Shown: positions 40,521-50,593 of the stretch, piece after piece | How the letters are laid out: every line of letters begins with the position of its first letter | Position numbering within the stretch: the stretch's first letter is position 1 | Origin: Pseudomonas sp. RIT-PI-S | Lineage (GTDB): Bacteria > Pseudomonadota > Gammaproteobacteria > Pseudomonadales > Pseudomonadaceae | Direction of reading: 5' to 3' | DNA: 64,000 nucleotides | Assembly (NCBI RefSeq): GCF_025642975.1 | Contig: NZ_JANZKJ010000009.1 | Span: 62,001-126,000, forward strand | Notes under the pieces: generated by a model | Seen by the model: only the letters and a program-made list of their open reading frames with translations | Database searches by the model: none | Told to the model about the DNA's origin: nothing | Position numbers and translations under genes: made by a program

Positions 40521-40734
40521 GGAGGCGAACTCTGGGGCGGGCGGTAAAGCCAGCGATGATAGCAAAGCTGAGGCCGTTTACACCGAGGCAGAGGTTTTCA
40601 TGAATTTCCTTCATGTTAAATGCTCATGCCTGGGCCGGCCGGTCATCGATATGAAACATCTTTTCCACCTTTGAGTCCCATGTATGAGGTCGCGCCCGCG
40701 GGTGCGGTAGTTTCTGCGGCAAAGGTACCTTTAG

Positions 40735-41769
40735 ATGTTGATTTCGGTTCAGGCTTTACGGGCGATCGCGGCGTGGATGGTGGTGTGTCACCACTTCATG
40801 CAGATTTTTTTCAATTTCGAGGGTGGTGGCCCCATCGGGCACCTGTTTGCCGCTAAAGGCTCAGTGGGCGTCGATATCTTTTTTGTCATCAGCGGGCTGG
40901 TGATTTACCTCTCGACCTGGGACAAGCCGCTGCAGGCCAGGGAATTTCTGCTCAACCGGGCGATCCGGATCATCCCGGCGTATTGGTTCTACACCGCGGC
41001 CATGGGGCTGCTGCTCTACACCGCGGGCCGCTACATCCCCCACGGCACTGTGAGTTTGTCGACCTTTATCCTGTCTCTGCTGTTCATTCCCGCGGAAAAC
41101 CCTGGCGGTTATGGCTTGTATCCCACCCTCAACGTGGGTTGGACGCTCAATTATGAGATGTTCTTCTACCTGTTGTTCTCCCTGGCGTTCCTAGTGCCTA
41201 AAGCCCTGCGCGCGGTGTTCGTGGCAGTGGCGCTGTTGGTCACCAGTGAGGCCTTGAGCCGGCTGGGGTGGTCGGCGCGTTTCTATGCCAACAATATCGT
41301 TTACGAATTTCTTCTTGGCATCGCCATCGGTATCGCCTGGCGCCGGGGCTGGATTGGCAGCGGCGTGTGGCTGCCGTTGGCGGCGATTTGCGCCAGCGCG
41401 GCGATGATCTATCAGCTCGAGCCCACCAACCGTTTGTTGAATTGGGGCTTGCCGAGCGCCGGTATCGTTGCCAGTTGCCTGGCGTTGGAGTCGCGGTTTT
41501 CCCACCATCGAGGGCTCAAAGCCCTGGGCGACTGCTCGTATTCGGTGTATCTGGTTCACCTGTTGGTGCTGTACGCCGGCTGGTTCATCTCCGCCCGCCT
41601 GGGCATCAACCCCTACTTAGTGTTCGCCGCGTTCTGCGTGCCGACCATCCTGGCGCTGTCCTGGCTCAGCTATCAGTGGCTGGAGAAACGCCTTTACCAT
41701 CGCATGAAGGCGTGGATGGTGAAGCCGAGGGAAAATATCCCAGCGGGTTTAACCCGACAAAATTACTAG
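40735..41769 (+). CDS. Membrane acyltransferase (acyltransferase_3 family)
   Basis: ATG at 40735, 344 aa, with AAAGG about nine bases upstream. The protein is almost all membrane helices (about ten). Signature positions are SVQALRAIAAWMVVCHHF (His of the R-x10-H type), VGVDIFFVISGLVI, and FLLNRAIRIIPAYWFYT. The C-terminus has YSVYLVHLLVLYAGW. Such enzymes O-acetylate sugars or other surface molecules in the inner membrane. No polysaccharide genes are adjacent, so the target is unknown. Confidence 0.88.
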   Translation: MLISVQALRAIAAWMVVCHHFMQIFFNFEGGGPIGHLFAAKGSVGVDIFFVISGLVIYLSTWDKPLQAREFLLNRAIRIIPAYWFYTAAMGLLLYTAGRYIPHGTVSLSTFILSLLFIPAENPGGYGLYPTLNVGWTLNYEMFFYLLFSLAFLVPKALRAVFVAVALLVTSEALSRLGWSARFYANNIVYEFLLGIAIGIAWRRGWIGSGVWLPLAAICASAAMIYQLEPTNRLLNWGLPSAGIVASCLALESRFSHHRGLKALGDCSYSVYLVHLLVLYAGWFISARLGINPYLVFAAFCVPTILALSWLSYQWLEKRLYHRMKAWMVKPRENIPAGLTRQNY

Positions 41770-41817
41770 GACTTTCTCCCAGGCACGCTTTGCCGTAAAC
41801 TGCGTGCAAGTCTGTGA

Positions 41818-42411
<594 letters not shown>

Positions 42412-42423
42412 TCGGCTCGCAGG

Positions 42424-42467
42424 CTTTGCCCGCGCCTGCAGATGGTGATCTGCAGGCGCGGGCAAAG
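42424..42467. terminator. Perfect 20-bp palindrome between nfuA and cobM
   Basis: Left arm 42424-42443 and right arm 42448-42467 are exact reverse complements (CTTTGCCCGCGCCTGCAGAT) with a GGTG loop. It lies between convergent genes and could end transcription from both sides, though T-runs are weak. It may also be a REP relative. Confidence 0.7.
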
Positions 42468-42480
42468 GCCGCCAAGCGCT

Positions 42481-43230
42481 TCATCCGGGCCTATACAAAT
42501 GGGCCTTCCCGGCGCGGTAAAGCGCCGAGTCCTCGAATACATCGTTGCCCAACACCCGCCCTACCAGTATCAGCGCCGTGCGCCGGAAGCCCTTGCCTTC
42601 GACCTTTTGCTGAATATCGGCCAGCGTGCCGAGCACCCAGTCCTGACCGGGCCAGGTTGCCTTGTGGATCACCGCCACCGGGCAATCCGCGCCGTAGCAG
42701 GGCGCAAGCGTCGCAACGATATCAGGTAAGTGGCTGACCCCCAGGTGGATCGCCATGGTCGCGCGGTGGCGTGCGAGGTCCGCCAATGCTTCCCCCGGCG
42801 GCATCGGCGAGCGGCTGCCATAGCGCGTCAGGATCACCGTCTGCGAGATCCCCGGAAGCGTCAGTTCGCTGCCCAGCAGGGCGGCGCACGCGGCCACGGC
42901 GGTCACCCCCGGCACGATCTCGAACGGGATTCCCCGCGCCTGCAGGCAGCGGATCTGTTCTCCTATGGCGCCATACAGGCTAGGGTCCCCAGAATGCACC
43001 CGGGCCACGTCATGGCCCTTGGCGTGGGCTTGGGCCATTTCCTCGATGATAGCTTGCAGGTCCAGTTCGGCGCTGTTCACCACCCGCTCGGCGGTATGGT
43101 TTTCCAGCAATGCGACGGGCACCAACGAACCTGCGTAGATGATCACGGGGCAGCGCTGGATCAGCCGCTGGCCCTTGACGGTTACCAGCTCAGGGTCGCC
43201 GGGGCCGGCGCCGATGAAGTACACGGTCAT
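42481..43230 (-). CDS. cobM: Precorrin-4 C11-methyltransferase CobM
   Basis: ATG at 43230 gives 249 aa beginning MTVYFIGAGPGDPELVTVKG, the standard tetrapyrrole methylase start. SAM-binding and substrate positions follow: VVNSAELDLQAII, DVARVHSGDPSLYGAIGEQI and FEIVPGVTAVAACAALL. The enzyme adds the C11 methyl group in the aerobic cobalamin pathway. It is the last gene of the riboswitch-led operon cbtB-cbtA-cobE-cobM. Confidence 0.95.
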   Translation of the reverse strand: MTVYFIGAGPGDPELVTVKGQRLIQRCPVIIYAGSLVPVALLENHTAERVVNSAELDLQAIIEEMAQAHAKGHDVARVHSGDPSLYGAIGEQIRCLQARGIPFEIVPGVTAVAACAALLGSELTLPGISQTVILTRYGSRSPMPPGEALADLARHRATMAIHLGVSHLPDIVATLAPCYGADCPVAVIHKATWPGQDWVLGTLADIQQKVEGKGFRRTALILVGRVLGNDVFEDSALYRAGKAHLYRPG

Positions 43231-43264
43231 GACACGGCGCCTTTGGCAGAGAGTTGAGCACTTT

Positions 43265-43675
43265 TCACGTTGGCGCGGCGCAGGCCAGGGCGACGGTCGC
43301 CTCCGCGGAGCATTGGCGCGCCACCAACAAGCGCGGCGTGGCGCCACTCAGCGCCTGGCAACGGGCGAGCGCACTGCTCTCGGCCACGCCATAGCAACCG
43401 GTGTGGCGCCAGCTCGGCTCTGAGCGATGGCTCAAGCAGGGCTCGAACGGCGCCAGCTCGCTAGCGGCAAAGCCGGTAAGCGGCAGGGCCAGCTCGGCGG
43501 CCAGCGCCACTAATCCTGGCGCATCGATGCGCCGCTCGAAGGTGGCCAGGCAGGTGAGGTCCGCCAGCGTAGCCCCGGCGAGTTCCAATGCACGCATCAG
43601 CAGCGCATGCAGCTGGCCTGGCGGGCAGCCCTGACGGCAGCCGAAACCGGCCACCAGCCAGGGTAGATCACCCAT
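43265..43675 (-). CDS. cobE: Cobalamin biosynthesis protein CobE / CbiG C-terminal domain
   Basis: A 136-aa protein from ATG 43675 that reads WLVAGFGCRQGCPPGQLHAL near the start and LPLTGFAASELAPFEP in the middle. GxGCRxG-type openings and the F(A/S)AxEL motif mark the CobE/CbiG C-terminal family (acetaldehyde release/lactone opening branch in the anaerobic enzyme; CobE's aerobic role is not well defined). It lies seven bases downstream of cbtA and 34 bases before cobM. Confidence 0.85.
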   Translation of the reverse strand: MGDLPWLVAGFGCRQGCPPGQLHALLMRALELAGATLADLTCLATFERRIDAPGLVALAAELALPLTGFAASELAPFEPCLSHRSEPSWRHTGCYGVAESSALARCQALSGATPRLLVARQCSAEATVALACAAPT

Positions 43676-43682
43676 TTTCGCG

Positions 43683-44372
43683 TCAGGCCTGAGGCGCGCG
43701 GCGGAACAGCCAGGCGCTGGCTAGGCCAAGAGCGAGCCAGAACACCACGTTGATGGATTGGGCAGCCCAGCGGAACTGCCCTTCCAGCGCCTCCGGGGCC
43801 AGGCTTTCGTGCATGGGCGGCTGCGGTGCGCCGATCAGGTGGGGGATAACCAGCAGCGCAGCGCCAGCGACCTTCAGCGGCCAGCCTCGGGCGAACACCA
43901 GCAGCGCCAGGGCGACGGCGGTGGAGGCGGCGGTACCGATCCACCAGATCTGCCGGGATGCAAGGTCAGCCGCCGCGGTGCCTGGTAGCTCTGGCGGCAG
44001 GCCAAGGGTAGGGGCGAGGGTGAATACCGCGTAGCCCGCAAGGCCCCAGAGCAGGCCTTCGGCGGTGCGGCCGGGCGCGCGCAGGGTATACAGGCCGGCG
44101 AGCATCAAGGCAAAGCCCACGGCGACCACCAGGTTGCCGCCGGTGGTGGACAGCACGCGCTGCCAGCCGTCTTCAGGCTCCCACGCGGCGGCCTCGTGTT
44201 CATGGGCATGTTCTTCGCCCGCGGCGTGCTCGTGTGGGGTGCTGGCGGCCGCCGTTTCGTAGGTTTCGGCCTGCAGAATCAGCGGGGTGAGCCACAGGCT
44301 TTGCATCAAAGTGAGCAGCAGGGCCGCGAACAGGCCGGCGAAGCCTGCGGTACGCGCGATACGCGAGATCAT
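43683..44372 (-). CDS. cbtA: CbtA, cobalt transporter subunit (predicted)
   Basis: ATG at 44372 gives 229 aa (MISRIARTAGFAGLFAALLL). The protein has about five to six membrane helices and a histidine-rich loop between the first two (HEHAAGEEHAHEHEAAAWE), a likely metal-binding site. These are hallmarks of CbtA. CbtA and CbtB are predicted B12-regulated cobalt importers, an assignment based on genomics in the literature. The gene is 10 bases downstream of cbtB. Confidence 0.9.
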   Translation of the reverse strand: MISRIARTAGFAGLFAALLLTLMQSLWLTPLILQAETYETAAASTPHEHAAGEEHAHEHEAAAWEPEDGWQRVLSTTGGNLVVAVGFALMLAGLYTLRAPGRTAEGLLWGLAGYAVFTLAPTLGLPPELPGTAAADLASRQIWWIGTAASTAVALALLVFARGWPLKVAGAALLVIPHLIGAPQPPMHESLAPEALEGQFRWAAQSINVVFWLALGLASAWLFRRAPQA

Positions 44373-44382
44373 GGCAAGGCCC

Positions 44383-44571
44383 TCAATGGCAGGGGAAAGC
44401 GGCGCTGTGGCGGGTGTCGTGGGCGGCGTTGTGCACGGCAGGGATGTGCGAGAAGCCCGCGAAATACACCAGGCTCGCGCCGATGATCGCGGCGCCGCAG
44501 GCGGCAACGAGGCGTTGGGTCAGGCTGGAGGCGTGGCTGGCGGTGACGTGGCTGGCGGTGTTGGCGGACAT
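44383..44571 (-). CDS. cbtB: CbtB, small cobalt transporter subunit (predicted)
   Basis: A 62-aa protein with one membrane helix (AACGAAIIGASLVYFAGF) and a C-terminal histidine cluster (HNAAHDTRHSAAFPCH) that fits a metal-binding CbtB tail. It is the first gene behind the cobalamin riboswitch, followed directly by cbtA. Confidence 0.9.
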   Translation of the reverse strand: MSANTASHVTASHASSLTQRLVAACGAAIIGASLVYFAGFSHIPAVHNAAHDTRHSAAFPCH

Positions 44572-44667
44572 GGCGCTTCCCTTGTGGTCAGTGACGGGCA
44601 GGCGCGCCGAAACCCTGCCACAAGGCGGGGCCGGACAGCCCGCCCACCGCGGGTGTGTCTAGAACAG

Positions 44668-44853
44668 AACGTCGGGCCGGTCTCCGGGCTTGCGAGGGGC
44701 TTGCGGCACAGAGCGCCGCCGCCGGTTCGCCCCTCCTTCCCATGCCAAGGCACAGTGGCTCAGGAGCGCACTCGCTTACCGTTGCGGGGGCAGCACCGGA
44801 CTAGCCTTGCGGCGCACCGGTTTCCCGTTTCACCCCGTGAAGGGCACCCGAAC
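44668..44853 (-). ncRNA. Cobalamin (B12) riboswitch controlling cbtB-cbtA-cobE-cobM
   Basis: Read on the minus strand the element runs GGGTGCCCTTCACGGGGTGA, then AACGGGAAACCGGTGCG, GCTGCCCCCGCAACGGTAAG, CACTGTGCCTTGGCATGGGA and AAGCCCGGAGACCGGCCCG. The last is the B12 box, and the core spacing matches the class. It ends about 100 bases before cbtB. Cobalamin binding would turn off cobalt uptake and corrin methylation genes. Confidence 0.95.
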
Positions 44854-44919
44854 GAAAGGCGTAAGGAAAGCATGCCAGGGCAGTTGCGTCAAATGATCCG
44901 CACACGGGTTGATGCGTGA

Positions 44920-44951
44920 AAAAGCAAAAGCCCCGGTTGGGCCGGGGCTTT
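44920..44951 (-). terminator. Rho-independent terminator of the DUF2790 gene
   Basis: AAAGCCCCGG-TTGGG-CCGGGGCTTT is a perfect 10-bp stem. On the minus strand it runs into TTTTGCTTTTTC, just after the DUF2790 stop. It separates that gene from the riboswitch transcript. Confidence 0.88.
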
Positions 44952-44968
44952 GGGTGTTGCCGCCAAGC

Positions 44969-45244
44969 TTAGCCGTTGGCGTTGTCGTCGTATCCACCCT
45001 CTTGCAGGTATTGGATCTTGTGCAGGTTGCCCTTGCTGTCCTGGTACACCATGGTCACGGGTACCACACCGCTCTTGCTGGTGACATCGGTTTTAGAGAT
45101 CACTTTCTGAACGTCGAGCTTCATCCCGTACTGGTAGGTTTCCACCGGCAGGTTGCTGGCAACGCTGCGGTCGGCGCCATCCTGGGCAAAAGCACCGGTG
45201 GCGAATACAGCGGTCAGGGCGGCGATAGCGAAGGCGGTTTTCAT
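44969..45244 (-). CDS. Small secreted DUF2790 protein
   Basis: The ATG at 45244 is preferred over that at 45250 because GAGGAA then has a normal six-base spacing; 91 aa. A signal peptide MKTAFAIAALTAVFATGAFA is cleaved after AFA. The mature part contains YGMKLDVQKVISKTDVTSK and VPVTMVYQDSKGNLHKIQY, the DUF2790 pattern. These proteins are periplasmic, abundant in Pseudomonas, and of unknown function; some are metal-responsive. Confidence 0.88.
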   Translation of the reverse strand: MKTAFAIAALTAVFATGAFAQDGADRSVASNLPVETYQYGMKLDVQKVISKTDVTSKSGVVPVTMVYQDSKGNLHKIQYLQEGGYDDNANG

Positions 45245-45418
45245 GATCATTTCCTCGTGGGGTTGCGGTTTGGGTTTTCGTTGAGGTCAGTAAACCGCCA
45301 ACCGCTGTGTTCGAGAAATTGAACGCCGTGCTGAAGTGAATCATCTATTTTGATAGTTGGGTCAAACCGCTCTAGCCCGCGCTTTGCAGCAGTGACGCGC
45401 GGGCCGAGCGGTGCCGTT

Positions 45419-46783
45419 TCAGATGTGCAGCGCGTGCCCCAGCGCTCGCATGGCCGCTTCCTGCACGGCCTCGCCCAGGGTGGGGTGAGCGTGGATCGTA
45501 CCGGCGATGTCTTCGAGGCGGGCGCCCAGCTCCAGCGACTGCGCAAAGGCCGTCGCCAGCTCCGAGACACCTGGCCCCACCGCCTGCCAGCCGAGAATCA
45601 GATGGTCCTCGGCGCGGGCGACCACCCGCACGAAGCCCGCGTGGGCATCGAGCGTCATGGCGCGGCCGTTGGCGGCGAACGGGAAGCTCGCCACCAGGGC
45701 GCCAGCCCCCGCCTGCTCGGGAGACAGCCCGGCGACGACGATCTCCGGGTCGGTGTAGCACACCGCCGGAATCGCCGCAGGGACGAACTCCCGGTGCTGC
45801 CCGGCGATCACTTCGGCAACCATCTCGCCCTGGGCCATGGCGCGGTGCGCCAGCATGGGTTCGCCGGCCACGTCGCCGATCGCCCATACCCCGGTCATGC
45901 TGGTGCGGCAGCAGCCGTCGACCTTCACCGCTCGCCCGGCCATGGCCAGGTTCAGCCGCTCCAGCCCATACCCTTGGGTGTGCGGGGTGCGGCCAACCGC
46001 GACCAGCACGCGGTCCACGTTCAGGTCCAGGCTGTCGCCGCCCGGGCCGCGAACGCTCAACTGGCCGCCAGGCGCGGCGAAGCCCTCGACGGTGTGCCCG
46101 GTCAGGGCGGTGATGCCCAATGCCTTCAGCCGCTCGATCACGGGCTTGGTCAGCTCGGCGTCGTAGGCGGGCAGCAGGCGCGGCTGCGCTTCGATCACTG
46201 TCACTTGCACGCCGAGCTTGCGATAGGCGATGCCCAGCTCCAGGCCGATATAGCCGCCGCCGACCACCGCCAGGTGCCCCGGCAGGTCGCCTGGGGACAG
46301 CGCCTCGGTGGAGTCGATGATCGCGCCGCCCAAGGGCAGGGCGGGCAACGCCACGCTGCGCGAACCCGTGGCCAATACCAGGTGCTGGCAGTGGATGCGG
46401 GTGTCGCCTACTTGTAAGGTCTTGCCGTCGAGGATTTCCCCCTGGCCGTGGATGACCTGCACCTTGTGTTTCTTCAGCAGCGCCGCTACGCCGCTGGTGA
46501 GGCGGTCGACCAGGGTGTTTTTCCAACCGATGGCCTGGGGGAGGTCCAGCTTGGGTGCGGTGGCGCTGATCCCGAAGGGGTTGGGTTCGCTCAGTTGATG
46601 AAAGCGCTCTGCTACATGGATCAGGGCCTTGGACGGGATGCAGCCCACGTTCAGGCAGGTGCCCCCCAAGGCGCTGGCTTCCACCAGCACCGTGGGGATG
46701 CCCAGCTGCCCCGCGCGGATCGCGGCCACGTAGCCGCCAGGGCCGCCGCCCAGTACCAGAAGTCGAGTTTCCAGAGTCTGCAT
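45419..46783 (-). CDS. lpdV: Dihydrolipoyl dehydrogenase of the branched-chain keto-acid complex (LpdV)
   Basis: A 454-aa flavoprotein. The FAD site is [19 protein letters not shown], the redox disulfide lies in [13 protein letters not shown], the NAD site in [17 protein letters not shown], and the His-Glu pair in [14 protein letters not shown]. It reoxidises the dihydrolipoyl groups of the E2 subunit. It is the last gene of the bkd operon, nine bases after bkdB. In P. putida the same enzyme (Lpd-Val) is specific to this complex. Confidence 0.95.
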   Translation of the reverse strand: MQTLETRLLVLGGGPGGYVAAIRAGQLGIPTVLVEASALGGTCLNVGCIPSKALIHVAERFHQLSEPNPFGISATAPKLDLPQAIGWKNTLVDRLTSGVAALLKKHKVQVIHGQGEILDGKTLQVGDTRIHCQHLVLATGSRSVALPALPLGGAIIDSTEALSPGDLPGHLAVVGGGYIGLELGIAYRKLGVQVTVIEAQPRLLPAYDAELTKPVIERLKALGITALTGHTVEGFAAPGGQLSVRGPGGDSLDLNVDRVLVAVGRTPHTQGYGLERLNLAMAGRAVKVDGCCRTSMTGVWAIGDVAGEPMLAHRAMAQGEMVAEVIAGQHREFVPAAIPAVCYTDPEIVVAGLSPEQAGAGALVASFPFAANGRAMTLDAHAGFVRVVARAEDHLILGWQAVGPGVSELATAFAQSLELGARLEDIAGTIHAHPTLGEAVQEAAMRALGHALHI

Positions 46784-46792
46784 GGTGGGGCC

Positions 46793-48043
46793 TTAATCGA
46801 GGAAAAGGGTGGCGGGTTGCTCCAACAGCAGGCGCACGGCCTGGATGAAGCGGGCGGCGTCCATGCCATCGACCACACGGTGATCGAACGAGCTGGACAG
46901 GTTCATCATCTTGCGCACCACGATCTGCCCATCGACCACAACGGCGCGTTCGACCATGCGGTTCACCCCAACGATGGCGACTTCCGGCAGGTTGAGCACC
47001 GGCGTGGAAACGATACCCCCCAAGGCGCCGAGGCTGGTCAGAGTGATGGTGGAGCCAGAGAGGATGTCGCGCTCGGCCTTGCCACGGCGCGCGGCTTCGG
47101 CGATACGGGCGATCTCCCGCGCGTTGGCCCAGAGGTCGGCGCCTTGAGCGTTGCGCAGTACCGGCACCAGCAGGCCGTGATCGCCCTGGGTGGCGATGCC
47201 CACGTGAACGGCGCTGTGGCGTTCGATCACCTGGCGCTCGTCGTCATAGCGCGCGTTGAGTTGCGGGAAGTCGCGCAGGGCAACCACCAGCGCCCGCACC
47301 AGCAGCGGCAGCAGGGTCAGCCGGCCGCGTGCCTCGCCCCACTTGGCGTTGAGCTGTTGGCGCAGGGCCTCGAGCGCGGTGACGTCGATCTCTTCCACAT
47401 AGCTGAAATGCGCCGCCCGCTGGGTGGCTTGCTGCATGCGCTCGGCAATCTTGCGGCGCAGGCCAATCACCTGCAGCTGCTCCACCCGGTCAGCCTGGGC
47501 GCCGGCAAACGCGCTTTGCGCCGCCGGCTGGCCGCGATCGAGGTCGGCATGCAAGATACGCCCGGCCGGGCCGCTGCCCTGGAGCTTGGCAAGGTCGATC
47601 CCGGCGTCCCAGGCGCGCTTGCGTACCGCGGGGGAGGCCAATGGCCGTGCCCCGGCCGCCGCCGGGGCGGGCACGCTGCTCGTCGCGTTCTCGGCCGGTG
47701 CGGTTGGCGCGGCGGCGACGCTTGGCGCGGGTGCCGCCGGCACTGGGGCAGCCGGCGTTGGCGCTGGCTGGGCGGTGCGGTCCTCCTTGAGGTTCCCCGC
47801 GCCCTCGACTTCGAGGCGAATCAGTTCGCTGCCTACGGCCATGGTCTGCCCAGGGCTCGCGCCCAGGGCGATGACCTGGCCGCTGACCGGGCTGGGGATT
47901 TCCACCGTGGCCTTGTCCGTCATCACGTCGGCCAGCACCTGGTCCTCGGTTACGGTATCGCCCACCTTGACGAACCACTCCACCAGTTCTACCTGGGCGA
48001 TGCCTTCGCCGATGTCCGGCATCTTGATCACATGCTGGCCCAT
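46793..48043 (-). CDS. bkdB: Branched-chain keto-acid dehydrogenase E2 (lipoamide acyltransferase)
   Basis: ATG at 48043 shares one base with the stop of bkdA2; 416 aa. The lipoyl domain (residues 1-80) has ADVMTDKATVEIPSP with the lipoylated lysine, followed by an Ala/Pro-rich linker, the E1/E3-binding domain (LASPAVRKRAWDAGIDLAKL) and the catalytic domain ending in SSFDHRVVDGMDAARF, the HxxxDG motif. It forms the core of the complex that makes branched-chain acyl-CoA from valine, leucine and isoleucine keto acids. Confidence 0.95.
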   Translation of the reverse strand: MGQHVIKMPDIGEGIAQVELVEWFVKVGDTVTEDQVLADVMTDKATVEIPSPVSGQVIALGASPGQTMAVGSELIRLEVEGAGNLKEDRTAQPAPTPAAPVPAAPAPSVAAAPTAPAENATSSVPAPAAAGARPLASPAVRKRAWDAGIDLAKLQGSGPAGRILHADLDRGQPAAQSAFAGAQADRVEQLQVIGLRRKIAERMQQATQRAAHFSYVEEIDVTALEALRQQLNAKWGEARGRLTLLPLLVRALVVALRDFPQLNARYDDERQVIERHSAVHVGIATQGDHGLLVPVLRNAQGADLWANAREIARIAEAARRGKAERDILSGSTITLTSLGALGGIVSTPVLNLPEVAIVGVNRMVERAVVVDGQIVVRKMMNLSSSFDHRVVDGMDAARFIQAVRLLLEQPATLFLD

Positions 48044-49104
48044 CAACGTACCTCCGTCACGCGCTTGAGGGCCGCGCCAACGCGCTCCGGCCCGGGGAAG
48101 TAAGCCCATTCCTGGGCATGGGGGTAGGGTGTGTCCCACCCGGCGACGCGCTCCACCGGCGCCTCCAGCCAATAGAAGCAATGCTCCTGCACTAAGGCCA
48201 GCAGCTCAGCGCCCAGGCCGCAGGTTTGCGTCGCTTCGTGGACGATCACGCAGCGGCGGGTCTTTTTCACCGACTCCACCAGGGTGTCCAGGTCCAGCGG
48301 CCAGAGGCTGCGCAGGTCGATCACTTCGGCGTCCACGCCGGTGTCATGGGCGGCGGCAAGGGCCACGTGAACGGTGGTGCCGTAGGTGATCACGGTCACC
48401 GCGTTGCCGGGCCGCACGATGGCGGCGCTGTCCAGCGGCACCCGGTAATAGCCTTCTGGCACCGCACTGGCGGCGTGGCCAGACCACGGCGTGACCGGGC
48501 GATCATGGTGGCCATCGAAGGGGCCGTTATACAGCCGCTTGGGCTCGAGGAAGATCACCGGGTCGTCGCACTCGATCGCGGCGATCAGCAGGCCTTTGGC
48601 GTCATAGGGGTTGGACGGCATCACCGTGCGCAGGCCGCACACCTGGGTGAAGATCGCCTCCGGGCTCTGGCTGTGGGTCTGCCCGCCATAAATGCCGCCG
48701 CCGCACGGCATGCGCACGGTGATCGGCGCGGTGAAGTCCCCCGCGGAGCGGAAGCGCAGGCGGGCCGCTTCCGAGGTGATCTGGTCATAGGCCGGGTACA
48801 CGTAGTCGGCGAACTGAATCTCCGCTACCGGGCGCAGGCCGTAGGCGCCCATGCCTACGGCAACGCCGACGATGCCGCTCTCGGAAATGGGCGTGTCGAA
48901 CACTCGGGTCTTGCCGTACTTGGCTTGCAGGCCCTCGGTGCAGCGGAACACGCCACCGAAGTAGCCAACGTCCTGGCCGAAGGTGACCACCGTGGGGTCG
49001 CGCTCGAGCATGACGTCCAGGGCCGAGCGGATCGCTTGCACCATGGTCATGGCGCGGGTGTCTTCGGCCAGGCGCGGATGGTCGATTTGCTGTGGGCTGT
49101 TCAT
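48043..49104 (-). CDS. bkdA2: Branched-chain keto-acid dehydrogenase E1 beta subunit
   Basis: A 353-aa transketolase-type pyrimidine-binding subunit. TFGQDVGYFGGVFRCTEGL, ISESGIVGVAVGMGAYG and YDQITSEAARLRFRSAG are the familiar conserved blocks, and VIDLRSLWPLDLDTL marks the C-terminal domain. With the alpha subunit it decarboxylates the branched keto acid onto lipoyl-E2. The stop overlaps the bkdB start by one base, and it begins four bases after bkdA1 ends. Confidence 0.95.
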   Translation of the reverse strand: MNSPQQIDHPRLAEDTRAMTMVQAIRSALDVMLERDPTVVTFGQDVGYFGGVFRCTEGLQAKYGKTRVFDTPISESGIVGVAVGMGAYGLRPVAEIQFADYVYPAYDQITSEAARLRFRSAGDFTAPITVRMPCGGGIYGGQTHSQSPEAIFTQVCGLRTVMPSNPYDAKGLLIAAIECDDPVIFLEPKRLYNGPFDGHHDRPVTPWSGHAASAVPEGYYRVPLDSAAIVRPGNAVTVITYGTTVHVALAAAHDTGVDAEVIDLRSLWPLDLDTLVESVKKTRRCVIVHEATQTCGLGAELLALVQEHCFYWLEAPVERVAGWDTPYPHAQEWAYFPGPERVGAALKRVTEVR

Positions 49105-49108
49105 GGCG

Positions 49109-50341
<1,233 letters not shown>

Positions 50342-50593
50342 TCACAACCCTCGATCTTGTGTTTATTGGGGGAGTTGCCGGAGATTCACAAGAAGGATTT
50401 TAGGCCCGCCATGGCAGAGAATTTTTCTCTTTTAAAAGGCGGCCGCAGGCCAGGGCAGGTGAAATTCTCTCCAGCGGTGGCGAAATTAGGAATGAATACC
50501 CTGCTGACTGAGGAGTCGCAGTGCGCTCGCCGGTTCGCTCGAAACTTTTTCCGGCCAGTTGCTACTAAGCCACAGGACACTTCAGGGCAGGGT

